Below are positions 1 to 11,500 of a DNA stretch of 64,000 nt, in pieces. A program made the translations under genes and the position numbers. Positions within the stretch are counted from its first letter, which is position 1; each line of letters begins with the position of its first letter. The notes under the pieces were generated by a model that made no database searches, was not told where the DNA came from, and saw only the letters and a program-made list of their open reading frames with translations. Source of the DNA: Wolfiporia cocos (Eukaryota > Basidiomycota > Agaricomycetes > Polyporales > Phaeolaceae); assembly GCA_029448655.1 (NCBI GenBank), contig JACCLO010000003.1:4960001-5024000 (forward strand), given 5' to 3'.

Positions 1-2126
1 ATCCTGAAGAGCAGAGTGTTGTACCGTTCTCTAAAGTCAAACTTACACCAAGCTATATATGCAATATTACATAGTCCCTGTTCCATGTTTGATCATGCGA
101 TTAGCATACAATGTGGCAGCTAACCATCCACATGCTGTTCAGTGCTGTGAACTGACCACATTCCCAGCTTCCGGATTCTAGCACTTCGCGAAAACATGCT
201 ATTGCCGCCCTGAGTCCACTCTTCGCGATGAGTGGTTCACCGGGCGCCGCATTGGCCCTAAATTGTGGTTTGATGTCACTTGCGATAAAGCACATCCATG
301 CATGCATGGTATGCACCATACATCAGGAAAGATTTCACTCGGTAATAAAGTTAATCCCTCTCTGATGTTGCCATTGCGTGTTGATCTGTATAGACTTGAT
401 CCAAAGCTAATCCTGTGGCGCCAGGGTATGCTGGCGTCTTAGTGCTAATCAGGAGGAAGGCTGTTCCTGACATATCAGGTCAGTAAATTTACATATATTG
501 CTCATTAATCACAACATTCCAGAGTGAAAGGCTACCGCTGACGCCAGCTGTGGAGCCGGGTGCGATGTTACGTCCGCTGAGTCGCGCAAGACCACATGGT
601 CGTGTACGAAGCTTCCATGCATCAGCGGTGGCGGGCAAAAGAAGCCGTACACTCAACCGAAGAGCTCCCGCAGCAATAGATAGTCCACATCAATGGGCAA
701 AGCACTGACTAGTGCGATAACGAGACGGCCATGACCGGCCATGACCGGCCTTGAGCTCGAAGCTTGATTCTTGGGCAGTGAAGATCTATCACAATGTTGT
801 GTGCACATCAGGTCAAAGAATTCCGCAGGGTTTGTGATTGTCTTGCTCCGCGCGGACAGTCTGGTCGAGAGGTTCTATCCTGACGCCTGGGGACGTCCTT
901 GATTAGCCTATCATCCAAAGCATCTGTGCACATTCTGTTCAAATCTCTCGATGCAACGGAGAACTGCTGTATATACTAGTAGCACCACTCTGATGTTTTG
1001 ATGTCCAACCATTGACAGCTATGCAGCTATGCACAGCGCGCCGGTGATGAAGACCCTCCAGCGCCTATATCCCAGCGCTGTTCGATAGCACTATTCCGAA
1101 GAGCCGCAGAGGGGGACGTCGCTGTCACAATGAGCACTGAATGCACTGACAGCAGAATATTGTTTCCTCCCTCAATCAGTTGCTACGACATAGTCTGCCT
1201 CCGTGCTCAGCTAGAGGACGACATGATTTGCACCCCCACTGTAATCTACCTTCCCATTGGCCCACATTAATTTCTTCTGTGCTGCTTTTCTGACAGTGCT
1301 GGCTCTGACGCGGACGCCCCACCTGTCACTACCAGGCCTCACCCCATCGGATCGGCAGTTTGAACTTGGTAGAAGTACAATCTCCTGGATGCCTTATACA
1401 GCTACTGCATGTATGTCTCCGCCACTTCGTATGCTGTTTCAGCCAATATTACAAGGCCAGCTACTAGTGGAGCTGTGGCCGTTGTTGGTGGGCGATCAAG
1501 AATCCTGTTAAAAGCAGGTAGTGCGTCCTCAGAGTCGTGGCTGAGAGAACTCGTTCCATTTCTGATCGTAGGAAGGTTTGCAAATTGTGAACTTCGCGCC
1601 GGTGGTTGTAACATTGCGACTCTACGAAGCTGCTAATTGTCCACATACTCATGGAAGCAACCCATCGACAGGATATCACCGGCATCACTGCAGAATTCAA
1701 GATGTGGCTCGTCACAGCGCTCGCCCTGATTTGTACGCTATACTGCGAAACGCGTCCATTACTGGCTGGACGAACAGCTGATAGGAACAAAATCAGCAAG
1801 TACAGTTTATATTTTGGTATCGATGGGGTTTCAATCATTCTCGAGAGAGATCCTCACCGCTGATAAATTAGTGTTGGAAGTTCAGTTCGGTTCAGGTTCG
1901 GGGGAACTTCGGCAACACTATAATAAATGACCAAGGATCCCACATTATGTGCTCTGTGTATCCCGTCACTGTACGGCCCACCGAGCATCCAGTTGCCCTG
2001 CTGCCCCCATCCGTTGGCCTGCTATTCAAGGGCAAGCACTGAAACCTGTTGCACAAACTTTGTGTAGCATTGAGGTCCTGCAACTTTGCAGTCTTCCACT
2101 CTACGCTGACTTTGTTGTAACAACAT
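1..2126. other. Left flank, no supported gene
   Basis: I find no reading frame here with recognisable domains, consistent codon use or splice structure. The open frames between 1250 and 2150 are short and overlap on both strands. A small tandem repeat of the unit ATGACCGGCC lies near 729-750. The segment ends where LTR-X begins. It may be decayed transposon or intergenic DNA. Confidence 0.5.
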
Positions 2127-2626
2127 TGACACATGCTACAACCTAAGACACACACCCGGGGGAAGGGGGCTCACTCAAAGGTACCTTCCTGGTCCAGGGC
2201 ATCTAAGGCTGAAGAGGCCAAGACAAGTCTGCGGTTCGCTCAAGACTGTCTGGCTATTATATAGCTCTACTACTGTTTGTACATGTTAGGATGCGCAGCC
2301 CGTGAGGTGTCAGTGCTGAGGTAAGCTACATGCTATGTGGTGGCCGGTAATGGCATTGGGGCACAGGGATCGTAGAGCACTGGATGGCCCTGGCAATGTA
2401 GCAGGTTGGGCCCGGTTCGGTGGCTCTCGTTGACCGGGGGTTCGCTGGTAATGGCGGGTTCTAAGTCCGTGATTGGGGTTCTTGTGTAGATCGTGGTCGT
2501 AGCCGGTAATGGCAGGATTAACTAGAGTTTCAGTGCCACAGATGCATCTTTAGAGACACCGCAGATGCATCTGGGACACTCTAAGTCATCAAAATTAGGC
2601 GCCCGTTAGTACCAAAATAAAGCATC

Positions 2627-2700
2627 GCAAGCCAGGAATCGAACCAGGAACCACGAGACCTCAGCGGAACAGTGACTGAAACCACTCAGCTAAAGCGGTT
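2627..2700 (-). other. tRNA-like sequence with A and B boxes
   Basis: On the minus strand TAGCTGAGTGG (2682-2692) matches the tRNA A box and GGTTCGATTCC (2635-2645) matches the B box, at tRNA-like spacing. The T stem is imperfect, so this is probably a tRNA-derived internal Pol III promoter rather than a working tRNA. The same sequence occurs on the plus strand in the second copy (A box 15818-15828, B box 15865-15875). Confidence 0.6.
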
Positions 2701-2995
2701 GGTATGAGGGAGATGTTGTGCAAATATATAGTCAGTAGTCAATATAATAACGGTTGTAATAAAATTTAACATTCTGCTCATATGTCAGTAAGTTCATTAG
2801 GTTGAACTCAGCATGCATCTCTTTATTGATGTATCCCACAACCCATATGTATCTGCAATGATGTAAGGATGCTGTCATAGATTACCTTCAGGGCAATATG
2901 GAACATTGCACTAAGGTGTGACTTGACAATTAACAGCTATGGCAATGAAAGGACATTAAATGGATCATATTAATGAGTATGTGACTTGGATACCA

Positions 2996-3067
2996 AGACC
3001 ATTTGGTGAAGTGGTACAGGTTGTGACTTCGCTGATCCCAGGTCAAGTGTTCGAACCCTGCACAGGT
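2996..3067 (+). other. Second tRNA-like sequence, opposite orientation
   Basis: TGGTGAAGTGG (3004-3014) resembles an A box and GTGTTCGAACC (3047-3057) a B box, 33 nt apart. The counterpart in the second element copy lies at 15467-15521 on the minus strand. Its primary sequence differs from the other tRNA-like unit of the same element, so the two ends derive from different tRNAs. Confidence 0.55.
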
Positions 3068-3349
3068 ATTTCTTGTGCAGATGCATCTTATTTTATTCAG
3101 ATGCATCTATGCAGCACGCTTGGGCATTAATATTGCTTAGAGTGCCCCAGATGCATCTGCGGTGTCTCTAAAGATGCATCTCCGGCACTGAAGTCCCTCG
3201 GATTAACAGACCGTGATCGGTGACGTCACTAGTGATTGTGGACTGGCCAGTAATGGCCTTTGGGTGATCGAGGGTGATCGGCTGTGATCGGTGCGTAGCG
3301 CCTTGCAACTGGTAGGGTTCTCAGCCATACAAGGGCTGCCCGTGGTCTG

Positions 3350-4056
3350 TGTTACGGGTCGAATACCCGTTCGTATATTCCAGTTGCGAATATAGATCGT
3401 TCTTCTGCACGTAGGCACGTCTCCGTATGCAAGGCAAATACTTGTTAGATGCCTTCAAGTCCTAAGTGAAGTCCTTAGGAGATCGGTTAATATCCAATAC
3501 ACGTTAGAGGATATAATCTGTTCAAGTGCGAGTCTGATAGAATATAGGACTCGCCTAAGTCCGAGAAGTCAATGTGCACTTCGAGGACTTAGTCGTTCTG
3601 TTGCTCGAGTAAGAAATACTGAGCGTAGTTTCCTACGTTTGAGAACAAGTATAAGACTTCTTGTTTGTTCAACAAGGTCGAGCTGAAGAGCCTCGACAGT
3701 AAGTACATGAGTTTATATACTACGTTGGGTTTTAGGGGTCGAGCCTGTCCCAGATGTCACCGATACTATCTACGCTATGGTACCAAACATTTGATGAGTA
3801 TGTAGTGATATACCTGAGACGATAGATAGGAATGATGGCAGTTGAACGCCATCTGTCAGCTAATAAATGATGAACATAAAACGGTGGCAGAGTTGGATCT
3901 GCCAAAGATGAAACACGCCCTATAGACTAGTACAACTGGGGATGTGCCCAGTAGAGTCACGAGTAGCCAGGGGAGTTGGTTGCGCAACAAGTCCCTGTAT
4001 CGTATTCGCCCGATGGTGAGTTCTGTCGACGTTTGAAAATCAAAATAACCGTAACA
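3350..4056 (-). repeat. Solo LTR, 700-bp Gypsy family, copy 1
   Basis: This 707-bp sequence starts TGTTACGGGTCGAATACCCG, ends CCGTAACA and is flanked by 5-bp duplications GTCTG (3345-3349 and 4057-4061). It is related to the 533-bp LTRs of the inner Gypsy element: it shares the terminal TGTTACG, the AAGGTCGAGCT motif and a TATATAAA (minus strand) about 35 nt upstream of that motif. Other copies lie at 4811-5520 and 63122-63818. Strand follows the orientation of the inner element. Confidence 0.9.
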
Positions 4057-4147
4057 GTCTGTGTTCCTCATAGACTAGGGCACTGTGGAGTTTAGGGCCT
4101 TCCGTGGGCCTGTGTCCATATAGTACATAGTCCGTGCCCGTAATGGC

Positions 4148-4484
4148 ATGGATGTGCTGCAGTCGGATGTCAAACTGGGATAGCAGCAGGTGCCATCTCG
4201 CCTGCCTCCGATTCAATCTTTGGGCACTCCGCCAATATGTAAGGTTCTGGTGATCGCTTCTGATCAGGATCTGATGTGGGCCCCCTTCTAGAAGATGGCG
4301 CCATTCTTCTAGTGTGTGAACCACTCCTAGGAGTTCTCGACCGTAGATTTCGTAGTTTTGTTCTGCTGGGGTGAGGGATTGCGACAGGTACCCTACCGGC
4401 CACTCGTTCCCATTGTCATCTTTTTGTTTGAGTACCGCTCCGAGAGTGAACTGCGAGGCGTCAGTTTCCAGAATGAAGGGTTTC
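4148..4484 (-). pseudogene. RNase H fragment of the degenerate Gypsy pol
   Basis: The minus-strand translation contains [20 protein letters not shown] and [21 protein letters not shown], matching the Ty3/Gypsy RNase H C-terminal half of the intact pol at 45466-45810. Similarity stops at about 4148, where LTR-X-like sequence begins, and at 4484, where the GTTTC duplication of the next insertion starts. It continues beyond that insertion at 6638. Confidence 0.85.
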
Positions 4485-6632
4485 TGACACAGAACCAGAA
4501 CTTACTTCTGGGTCTCAAGTTGGCTTATGGGCAAGGTAAGCAACTAATTCAAGAGACTTAGCAAGGGTAACTGATAGAAGCAAGGCTTTTAGGGCGCAAT
4601 ACTAGTTGTCTAAGAGGTTGATAATTCTAAGGTCTGTAGGCCTTAGTTCATGTGCTTATATACATGGGTGTTTCTAAGTAGATTAGGTCTACCCTAAAGT
4701 AACTGGTCTGTGCACTTTGAGTGCTGATGTGCTATGGTGTTGTAATTGCCTGTAATGGCATCATAATGGTGTGCTATCTTAAAGATAGCTTGGTTTGTAA
4801 TGACACAGACTGTTACGGGTCGAATACCCGTCCGTATATTCGAGTCGCGAATATAGATTGTTCTTCTGCACGTAGGCACGGCACCGTATGCAAGGCAAAT
4901 CCTCGTTAGATGCCTTCAAGACCTAGGTGAAGTTCCTAAGAGATCATTTAATATCCAATACGCGTTAGAGGATATAATCTGTTCAGGTACGAGTCTGATA
5001 GAATATAAGACTCGCCTAAGTCCGAGAAGTCAATATGCACTTCGAGGACTTAGTCGTTCTGTTGCTCGAGCGAAAAATACTGAGTATAGTTTCCTACGTT
5101 TGAGAACGAGTATAAGACTTCTTGTTTGTACAACAAGGTCGAGCTGGAGAGCCTCGACAGTAAATACATGAGTTTATATACTACGTGAGGTTTTTGGGGT
5201 CAAGTCCGTCCCAGATGTCACCGATACTATCTACGCTATAGTACCAAACGTTTGATGAGTATGTAGTGATATATCCGAAACAATAGATAGGAATGATGAT
5301 GGCGGTCGAACACCATCTGTCAGTTAATAAATGATAAAGATGAAACGGTGACAGAGTTGAATCTGTTAAGGGTAAAACATGCCCTATAGACTAGTACAAC
5401 TGGGGATGCGCCCAATAGAGTCACGAGTAGCCAGGGGGTTGGTTGCGCAACAAGTCCCTGTATCGTATTCGCCCAGTGGTGAGTTCTGCTAGTGTTCGAA
5501 AAATCAAAATAACCGTAACACAGACTACTCACCTCTGTGGGACCGGCCCTGCCAGGGATCCTAACCACCAGACGAGCTACAACCACATGCCAGTGGTGAC
5601 CCTAGAACCTATGTGGCAGAGGGTGACAAGGCCTCCCCAGGCCTAAGGCGACATAGTGAGGTGGCGTGACATGCAGACTAGCAGTCAAGAGACCAAGCAG
5701 TAAAGACCGCGTTGCACACAGGGGGGTGGGCGGAAAGAGGGCCAAGCCCCATTGCCGAGAATCTTAGACTTGAGGCCTAAGGCCACAAGTCAACATACTT
5801 ATATACATGAGGTAACTACCTAATGGCTGGCCCTAGTGTCATGGCCTGTGCGCAGTAACTAAGGGAGCACATGACGAGTAACTACCGTAACGTAACATGT
5901 ACATAGTGTGACCATGGTGTGAGTACCTGAGACGCGCACTACCCTACAGCGCTAATCTAGTGGGTCAGGTGGTCTGATAAGATAACAGGGAGTGGACGAG
6001 AGGAAACTGTATGCTAAGACTTAGCCCCACATCTAGGGGCGCTTCCGCAATACAGAAAGGGATATCGAGAACCCCCCACAGGGAATTCTGTGACATGTGA
6101 GGTAAATGCTATTGTTAGCATTGGTTTGTAAGTAATGACCTCATAACCACATCATATCTGATGTCATAGTGGTTCTCTGGTCTAGAATGTGATGTCATAT
6201 AGTTCTTGGCCCCTTTGATATATGTAATACCTGTGGGAGGGGGGGAACTATGTAGATATGCTACAGCACTGTGATTGGGCCACGCTAAGTATAGGATCTG
6301 TGATGTCATAGACTGGGCCAGTATGGGCCCTGATGTCATAATGATGTCATGATGAGGTAGGTTATCTAGACTTTGATGATATCATGCCCCTAGAGGCCTG
6401 TGATTGCTAAGTCCTTAACCTGATAAGATCTAGGGCATCTGACAAGGCACCTGTGATGGTGCCTAGTGCTGCTATCTAATCTAGAAGTTTGGTAGGTCAC
6501 GTGACCTCAACTCAGTAGGTCACATGATCCGATAACTTTTGAGATGCAGTAGCGCCTTCAGTCCTAAGCCTAGTACCTGAATATAGGGTTCTGTAGGGCT
6601 AAAACAGGGTGTGCACGAATAAATCTGTGACA
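4485..6632. repeat. LTR-like insertion, about 1.44 kb, itself interrupted
   Basis: The unit begins TGACACAG, ends CTGTGACA, and is flanked by GTTTC on both sides (4480-4484 and 6633-6637). Removing the 710-bp solo LTR at 4811-5520 leaves about 1.44 kb without a coding region, so I read it as a solo LTR of a separate family. The insertion splits pol of the old Gypsy copy between RNase H and the RT connection. Short ORFs inside it have no recognisable features. Confidence 0.8.
4811..5520 (-). repeat. Solo LTR, 700-bp Gypsy family, copy 2
   Basis: This 710-bp LTR is flanked by CAGAC (4806-4810 and 5521-5525). It has the same start, end, AAGGTCGAGCT motif and TATA arrangement as the copy at 3350-4056. 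Its target duplication is the reverse complement of that copy's GTCTG, which may be coincidence or a weak target preference. It is nested inside the insertion at 4485-6632. Confidence 0.9.
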
Positions 6633-9340
6633 GTTTCTCTTTGTTGGAGAGGAGCAGCGCGGGGGCTGTTACGAATTGGTTTTCAGGAATTCGAACACCT
6701 CATTCTCCCGATCCGTCCACTTGAAACCCGTGCCTGTGGCAGTTTTCGTGAGATCGATGTGTCACAGACTTAGGTCTGGGGCATGCCCAGCTATTTTTCA
6801 GGTATTCTACAGGGTTATTATGACATTCTAATCCCCCTGTATCCTATGTTAGCACCTCCACGTCTCCCTCTCCCTTCTGTTAGACACCTGACCCAGTAGA
6901 TTACGATAAGATAAGATGTACCTGCACGCTAGGGGTGTGCGCCTATCCCATCATGTAACGGTCACAGTATGTACAGGAGATGTTATGGTAGTTACTCATC
7001 ACGTGGACCTTTAGGTACAGTGCACAGACCACGCCTCTAGATTAGGCCTCGTAGTAGCTACACTCATGTATATAAAGTACAACAGAATGAGGCTTACTCC
7101 TCATTCTTGAGATTCTATGACTTTGTGCACAAGGCCCCTTCCACTCCTTCTCTGTGTGCTGCGCCTGCTGGTCCCGACATGCTTATCTCACCACATACGT
7201 GCTAGTCTGGTAGCGATGCCATACAGCCTGACTCGCCGCCCCACATCCGCTCGTCCCTGTGGATAAGGAGTTAGAGCGTTAGGGAGATCCTCGCTAGCGC
7301 GGTCCCACAGCCCAGGTATGGACTGTGTCACGATGAGCGGCCATGTGTGCATGGAGTAGTGGTCGATGAATTTTCGGTAGAAGTTTGCAAAGCCTAAGAA
7401 AGAGTGGACTCCCCTGACATTCCATGGGGCTGGCCAGTCACGGATCCCCTTGAGCTTGGCTGGGTCCATCTGGACCTGTCCTGGGGTGATCACCAGCCCA
7501 AGGAACTCTACCCTTTCCACTCCGAACGCACATTTTTCTGGTTTCACAAATAACTTCTCTTCAGCCAGCTTGTGCAGGACCCATCGTTCTCGTTCCTTAT
7601 GGGTCATCTGGTCTGGGGAGAAGATGAGGATGTCGTCCATGTAGACTAACACCCATCCCTCGGCAATTTCATTCTTTAGTATTTCATTCATCATGGCTTG
7701 GAATGTTGCTGGCGAGTTGCACATTCCAAAGAACATTACTGTTGGCTCGTAGAGGCCAGCGTTAGTCTTGAATGTGCCCTTCCATTGGTCACCTTCTCGG
7801 ATTTGCACATTGTTGTACCCTGCTTGCAGGTCCATTTTGGTAAATATCTTTGCCCCCTTCAGCTTCTCAATGAGTTCCGATATCAAGGGCAGAGGATAGG
7901 CATTCTTAACCATTCCCTCGTTTAGGTATCGATAGTCTTGGCAGGGTCTCAGTCCTCCGTCTTTCTTCGGGACGAAGAAGGCGGGGGAGGCCATGGGGGA
8001 TTTCGAGGGTCAAATGAATCCCTTGGCAAAATTTTCTTTCAAGAATTCGTCCATCACCTTCTGTTCTTTTGGGGACAGCAAGTATACTTTGCAGTCTCGA
8101 GGCACGAAGTTGAGTTTTAGTTTGATGGTGTGATCCCACGGCCTTGACGGGGGGAATGTGGTTGCAGCTTCCTTGCTGAAGATGTGCGTGAAATCTTTTA
8201 GGTGTTCGGGAATAGTGTCTTCCGTGGGTCCCCCCTTTGCTGTCTTAGAGAATTCTTGGGATTTTGTCATCACCTTGCATATGTGGGAGAGGCTGGTGAC
8301 CCTTTGCTGGGACTATTTCTGGGTCTCAGTTCTGGGGGCGACCAACTTTTTGGTTCAGACAAATCTCCTCAGTAGCTGGTATTCTTCGTCCAAGATGAGG
8401 TCTTTGACTGGCTGTCGAGTATCAGTAGAACTGAAACCCCTTTCCCCCCTCTTTGTCTCGTAAAGTTCCTCAACCTGGATCACTTCAGGGGTGTGGGCTC
8501 ATTTGAATATTATTTGCACGATTCGCATTCCTGGGATGATGCGGTGTGGCATTGTTGATTGGTTGAATAAGATGACTTGGACTTCTCCACAGTAGTTGGG
8601 GTTGATTACCCCTGCTCCGACCGTGAGCCCGTGTTTGAGTGTGAGGCTGGAGCGCGAGGCTATCCTTCCATAGGACCCTTTCGGAATCTCCATCCAAACC
8701 CCGGTGGGGATTGCTTTTCATCCCCCAGGTGCGACTTCGTCATCTTTTGAAGCATATAGGTCGTATCCGATGGCACCATCAGTCCCCTGCATTGGGAGTC
8801 TTCCTTCGGGGGCTACCATCATTTTGACGGTATCAAGCCGAATTATGGCGTTGGCCGTTTGGGTTTTCTCCATTGGTTTGTCAGGGCTGACATAGACTTC
8901 TCCTGTTGCCCAATTGATTACAGGACTTTCCTTTTTCAACCAGTTGTATCCGAGGATCATGTCTTCTTTCATGATGTTGCCTACGAGGAAGCGGACCTTG
9001 TGCTCTTTTCCCCTGTACCCGATGGGGAGGAAGACTTCTCGATCCACCTGTCCATCTTTGTTGGTGGTTCCGTCAACGTTTCGGATGGTGATTGGATTTT
9101 TTAGGGGTTGAGTCATGATTTGATGTTGGATGACGAGTTCGGAGTGGCTCAGGGAAGACATGGCCCCTGAGTCAATGAGGGCATTTACTTTCACAGTTTT
9201 TTGCAGCTTTAGGATTATGGGGATAAACAGCGACCTGTTGCGTTCATACGAGGTAATTACATGGGCTGCGCTTTTGGGAGGTAAGACCGTGTGCTTCCTC
9301 CCTACTCGAAATCCTGGTCATCAAGAATTTGAGCAAGGAA
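6633..9340 (-). pseudogene. Protease-dUTPase-RT part of the degenerate Gypsy pol
   Basis: Read from 9340 down, the order is an aspartic protease with NALIDSGAMSS (about 9180), a dUTPase with GYDLYAS and GSYGRIASRS (about 8650-8780), and a reverse transcriptase with VYMDDILIF (about 7630) ending near 7336. A further piece at 6638-6759 continues toward RNase H beyond the solo LTR. The domain order equals that of the intact inner element. Frameshifts near 8000 and 8500, a stop within the dUTPase region and the inserted LTR disable it. Confidence 0.85.
6760..7330. repeat. Solo LTR, 571 bp
   Basis: The sequence begins TGTCACAGAC and ends GACTGTGTCA, with CGATG flanking it (6755-6759 and 7331-7335). 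A TATA box (TGTATATAAAG) lies near 7067. The layout of TATA box followed by ACTCCTCA-type sequence resembles the repeats at 61109-62110, suggesting one LTR superfamily. It interrupts pol of the degenerate Gypsy copy between RT and RNase H. Confidence 0.85.
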
Positions 9341-11456
9341 TGAGGGGTTCTTAGCCTTGAGAACTCGGATCACATTAACTGCTTCTTCTACTGCTGTGGC
9401 CCCATCATCTTCATCCTTAGTGTCTTCTTCTGCTTCTTCCATGTGAGTGGTGGAGGTTCCTTCCTCTGCCTTTCGGGTCCTACCCCTGGTGGGGGGGCTT
9501 CTTCTTTCGCTTCGGACAATTGCTGGAGAGGTGGCCCTTCTCTTTGCAATTGAAGCATTGTCCTTCAGTTTGGAGCTTGCGCTGCTCCTCTGTGGACATT
9601 CGATCGATGTCCATCATGTTCAGGTCTTTTGCAGGGGCCGGTGTGGCTGGGACGTTTGGGCCCTTGGTTCACCACTGGGGTTTCTTCTTAGGATCCTCCC
9701 AACCTTTAATGAATGTGTTATAATTATTCTCGTTGATGGATGCCTGCTTCATCCAGTTGGTGAGAGTTATGACTGGGGGAACGATGTTTATGATATGTGA
9801 TATGAGTGTGGGTCTGATGGCTCTCTTGTACAGGGTAACGAGGAGTGGATTGCATGCTTGTTGATGCAGCCCCATTTTTCCTACGAGGTTATCGAACTCG
9901 ATATTGAAGTCGTCGATGTTTTTCTTCTCTTGTCTGAGATCAAAGAGGTTGTCGTTGGTTTTCTGTTTTTCTTCAATAGGTTCAAATGCGACATCGAATT
10001 CTGTGCTGAACTGGAGTAGTGTGGGGAGGACGAATGCTCCCATCGCCGGGTCTGTGTGCTTGGCATAGTAGTTCTCCTTCCACTGGTCCACTTGGTCACT
10101 CCCTCAAATTTAGGACATGATGAAGAGGATTTTCTGATCGTTGGTTTGATAGTCTGTTGTGAACATGGTGAACCATGTGTTGCAATCATTCTTGAAGCGC
10201 TGTAGCTTCTTTCATTCTCCCTTGAATGGTTCGGGGGTGGTGAGCTTTATGCGGTTTCCTCGGGTTGGTGGGGCGATCTGTGTGCCCCATCTCACAGGGT
10301 TTCCTCCACCTGGTGGGCCTCCTCTGCCCGGTGGTCCTCCTGGATTGCCTCCTGTGCTGCCTGCTGGATACCGCTGCCACCTGGGAGACCTCCCCCTCCA
10401 GGAATTCCTCCTCCTCCAGGCGCTCCTGTTCTGGTGGGGTTTCTTCTGCCAATATTTCCAGGCAGTGGATTATTAGTTGTCTGAGGGATATTGGCCATTC
10501 CCCCTGCATGTTACAATTTTACCAGGTACACTCAAATATTCTCGTTGACACCTCACTGTGTGTAAGGACTTAGCGTTCAACCGCTGTACCCAGCGCTCGA
10601 TTTCTAGGGGCCTCCGTTCAACCGTAGGCCCTGTTTCATGTATAACAACCCTATGCCCACTCTCCGTGTTCGCATCGTGTTCTAGCTGATACTCTGTGTA
10701 TAACCATGGTGGTTCTGTGTTTCATCCCTTGTTGCGCTCAACCGCAACACTTCTCCTTTATTACTTATATCGTTAGCCCAACAGACTTAATAGTAGCAGT
10801 ACCAAGGACACTATGACCCCGATTAACGAACCGTAGTATATAACCTGATGTAAATACCGGTCGAGTTCCTCAGCTCGACCTTGTTGAATTACAAGGATCT
10901 TATACTCGTTCTCAAGGGCTTGAGCAATTAAGCCCGCAGCTTGTATATCGATACTCTGACTCTGAGGAGTCCGACCAGTAGTGCGCTACTCGATATGCTG
11001 AGTAACTCGACTTGGTTATTTTGCGTTGAACAGATATTCGATCCGTAACACTGCACCCTGACTTGTGCTGCTGCTTCCCAAAACAGCACTTCAGCCCAGG
11101 GTTGTACTTCCCATACCCATGGCTCCTCCGGTGGGGATGGGGTTCGTTGTCTGTCCTCCAAGTTGTCCATCACCTGTTCGAGATACAACGATGCTTGGTG
11201 TCATCAAGTCTGCGACCGTTCCGAAGTGTTCGAAAGTGGCACGTGTCTGCTCCCAAGGATTGTTCGAGGATGGGGGCAGCTGTACCCACGAGGGTACGAG
11301 TTTGTCTGGTGTTGGGACAGTGAGGTATCCTCCCTTCATGAAGAATCCTGTGGGGGGGTCTCTCCACTCATGCTTTTCTTCGTAGTAGATGCGTCTGTAT
11401 ATTTCGGAGAGCAGTTGGATCAACCAGTTTGGGAGACCTGGGTCAAAGCATTGCAT
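9341..11456 (-). pseudogene. gag of the degenerate Gypsy copy
   Basis: Translated minus-strand blocks match the 549-residue gag at 47889-49538: an N-terminal block (11456-11056), a Gly/Pro-rich tract (10498-10292), a capsid-like block starting DQWKENYYAKHTD (10091-9669), then a decayed zinc-knuckle region. The frame shifts between blocks, and a solo LTR at 10509-11050 is inserted in the opposite orientation. The Gly/Pro tract is shorter than in the intact copy. Confidence 0.85.
10509..11050 (+). repeat. Solo LTR of the inner-element family, inverted
   Basis: This 542-bp sequence starts TGTTACAATT and ends GATCCGTAACA, flanked by CTGCA (10504-10508 and 11051-11055). Its reverse complement aligns with the 533-bp LTRs at 42212 and 49584, including the AAGGTCGAGCT motif and TATA box. 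It lies in gag of the old copy, pointing opposite to its host. Confidence 0.9.
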
Positions 11457-11500
11457 GGACTTGCACTTTGATAAGTGAGTCTGGTAAGAGCTCGACCTTC

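Larger units (their letters stand above)
2523..3200. mobile_element. TIR element carrying two tRNA-like sequences, copy 1
   Basis: This 678-bp non-autonomous element is flanked by a perfect 7-bp direct repeat GATTAAC (2516-2522 and 3201-3207). It has long imperfect subterminal inverted repeats built around CAGTGCC and repeated AGATGCATCT palindromes. A second copy in the opposite orientation lies at 15324-15987. Each end carries a tRNA-like sequence with Pol III A- and B-box consensus, read outward toward its own terminus. The middle is AT-rich and non-coding. The extreme ends (TAGAGTTTCAGTGCC, and CGAGGGACTTCAGTGCC on the other strand) differ outside TTCAGTGCC, so it is not a textbook hAT. 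The mobilising enzyme is unknown. Confidence 0.75.
2127..4147. repeat. LTR-X copy 1, truncated and twice interrupted
   Basis: The sequence from 2127 (TGACACATGC) aligns with the complete LTR-X copy at 12480-13540, sharing for example GGGGGAAGGGGGCTC and TTCTAAGTCCGTGAT. It is interrupted by the tRNA-like element (2523-3200) and a solo LTR (3350-4056). The expected 3' end (CTTGTGACA) is missing, and at about 4147 the sequence passes directly into the RNase H part of the old Gypsy copy, so it is truncated or rearranged there. It carries several copies of the motif CYGGTAATGGC (2344, 2445, 2503, 3247, 4137). Confidence 0.7.

Noticed and set aside
2627..3067. Functional tRNA genes
   Set aside because: A and B boxes are good, but T stems and acceptor ends are imperfect and both lie inside a mobile element.
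4485..6632. Complete autonomous element
   Set aside because: No reading frame with transposon motifs remains after removing the nested LTR.
9229..9352. Repeat-induced point mutation (RIP)
   Set aside because: The changes favour CpG rather than the CpA context of classical ascomycete RIP, and the young elements are undamaged.
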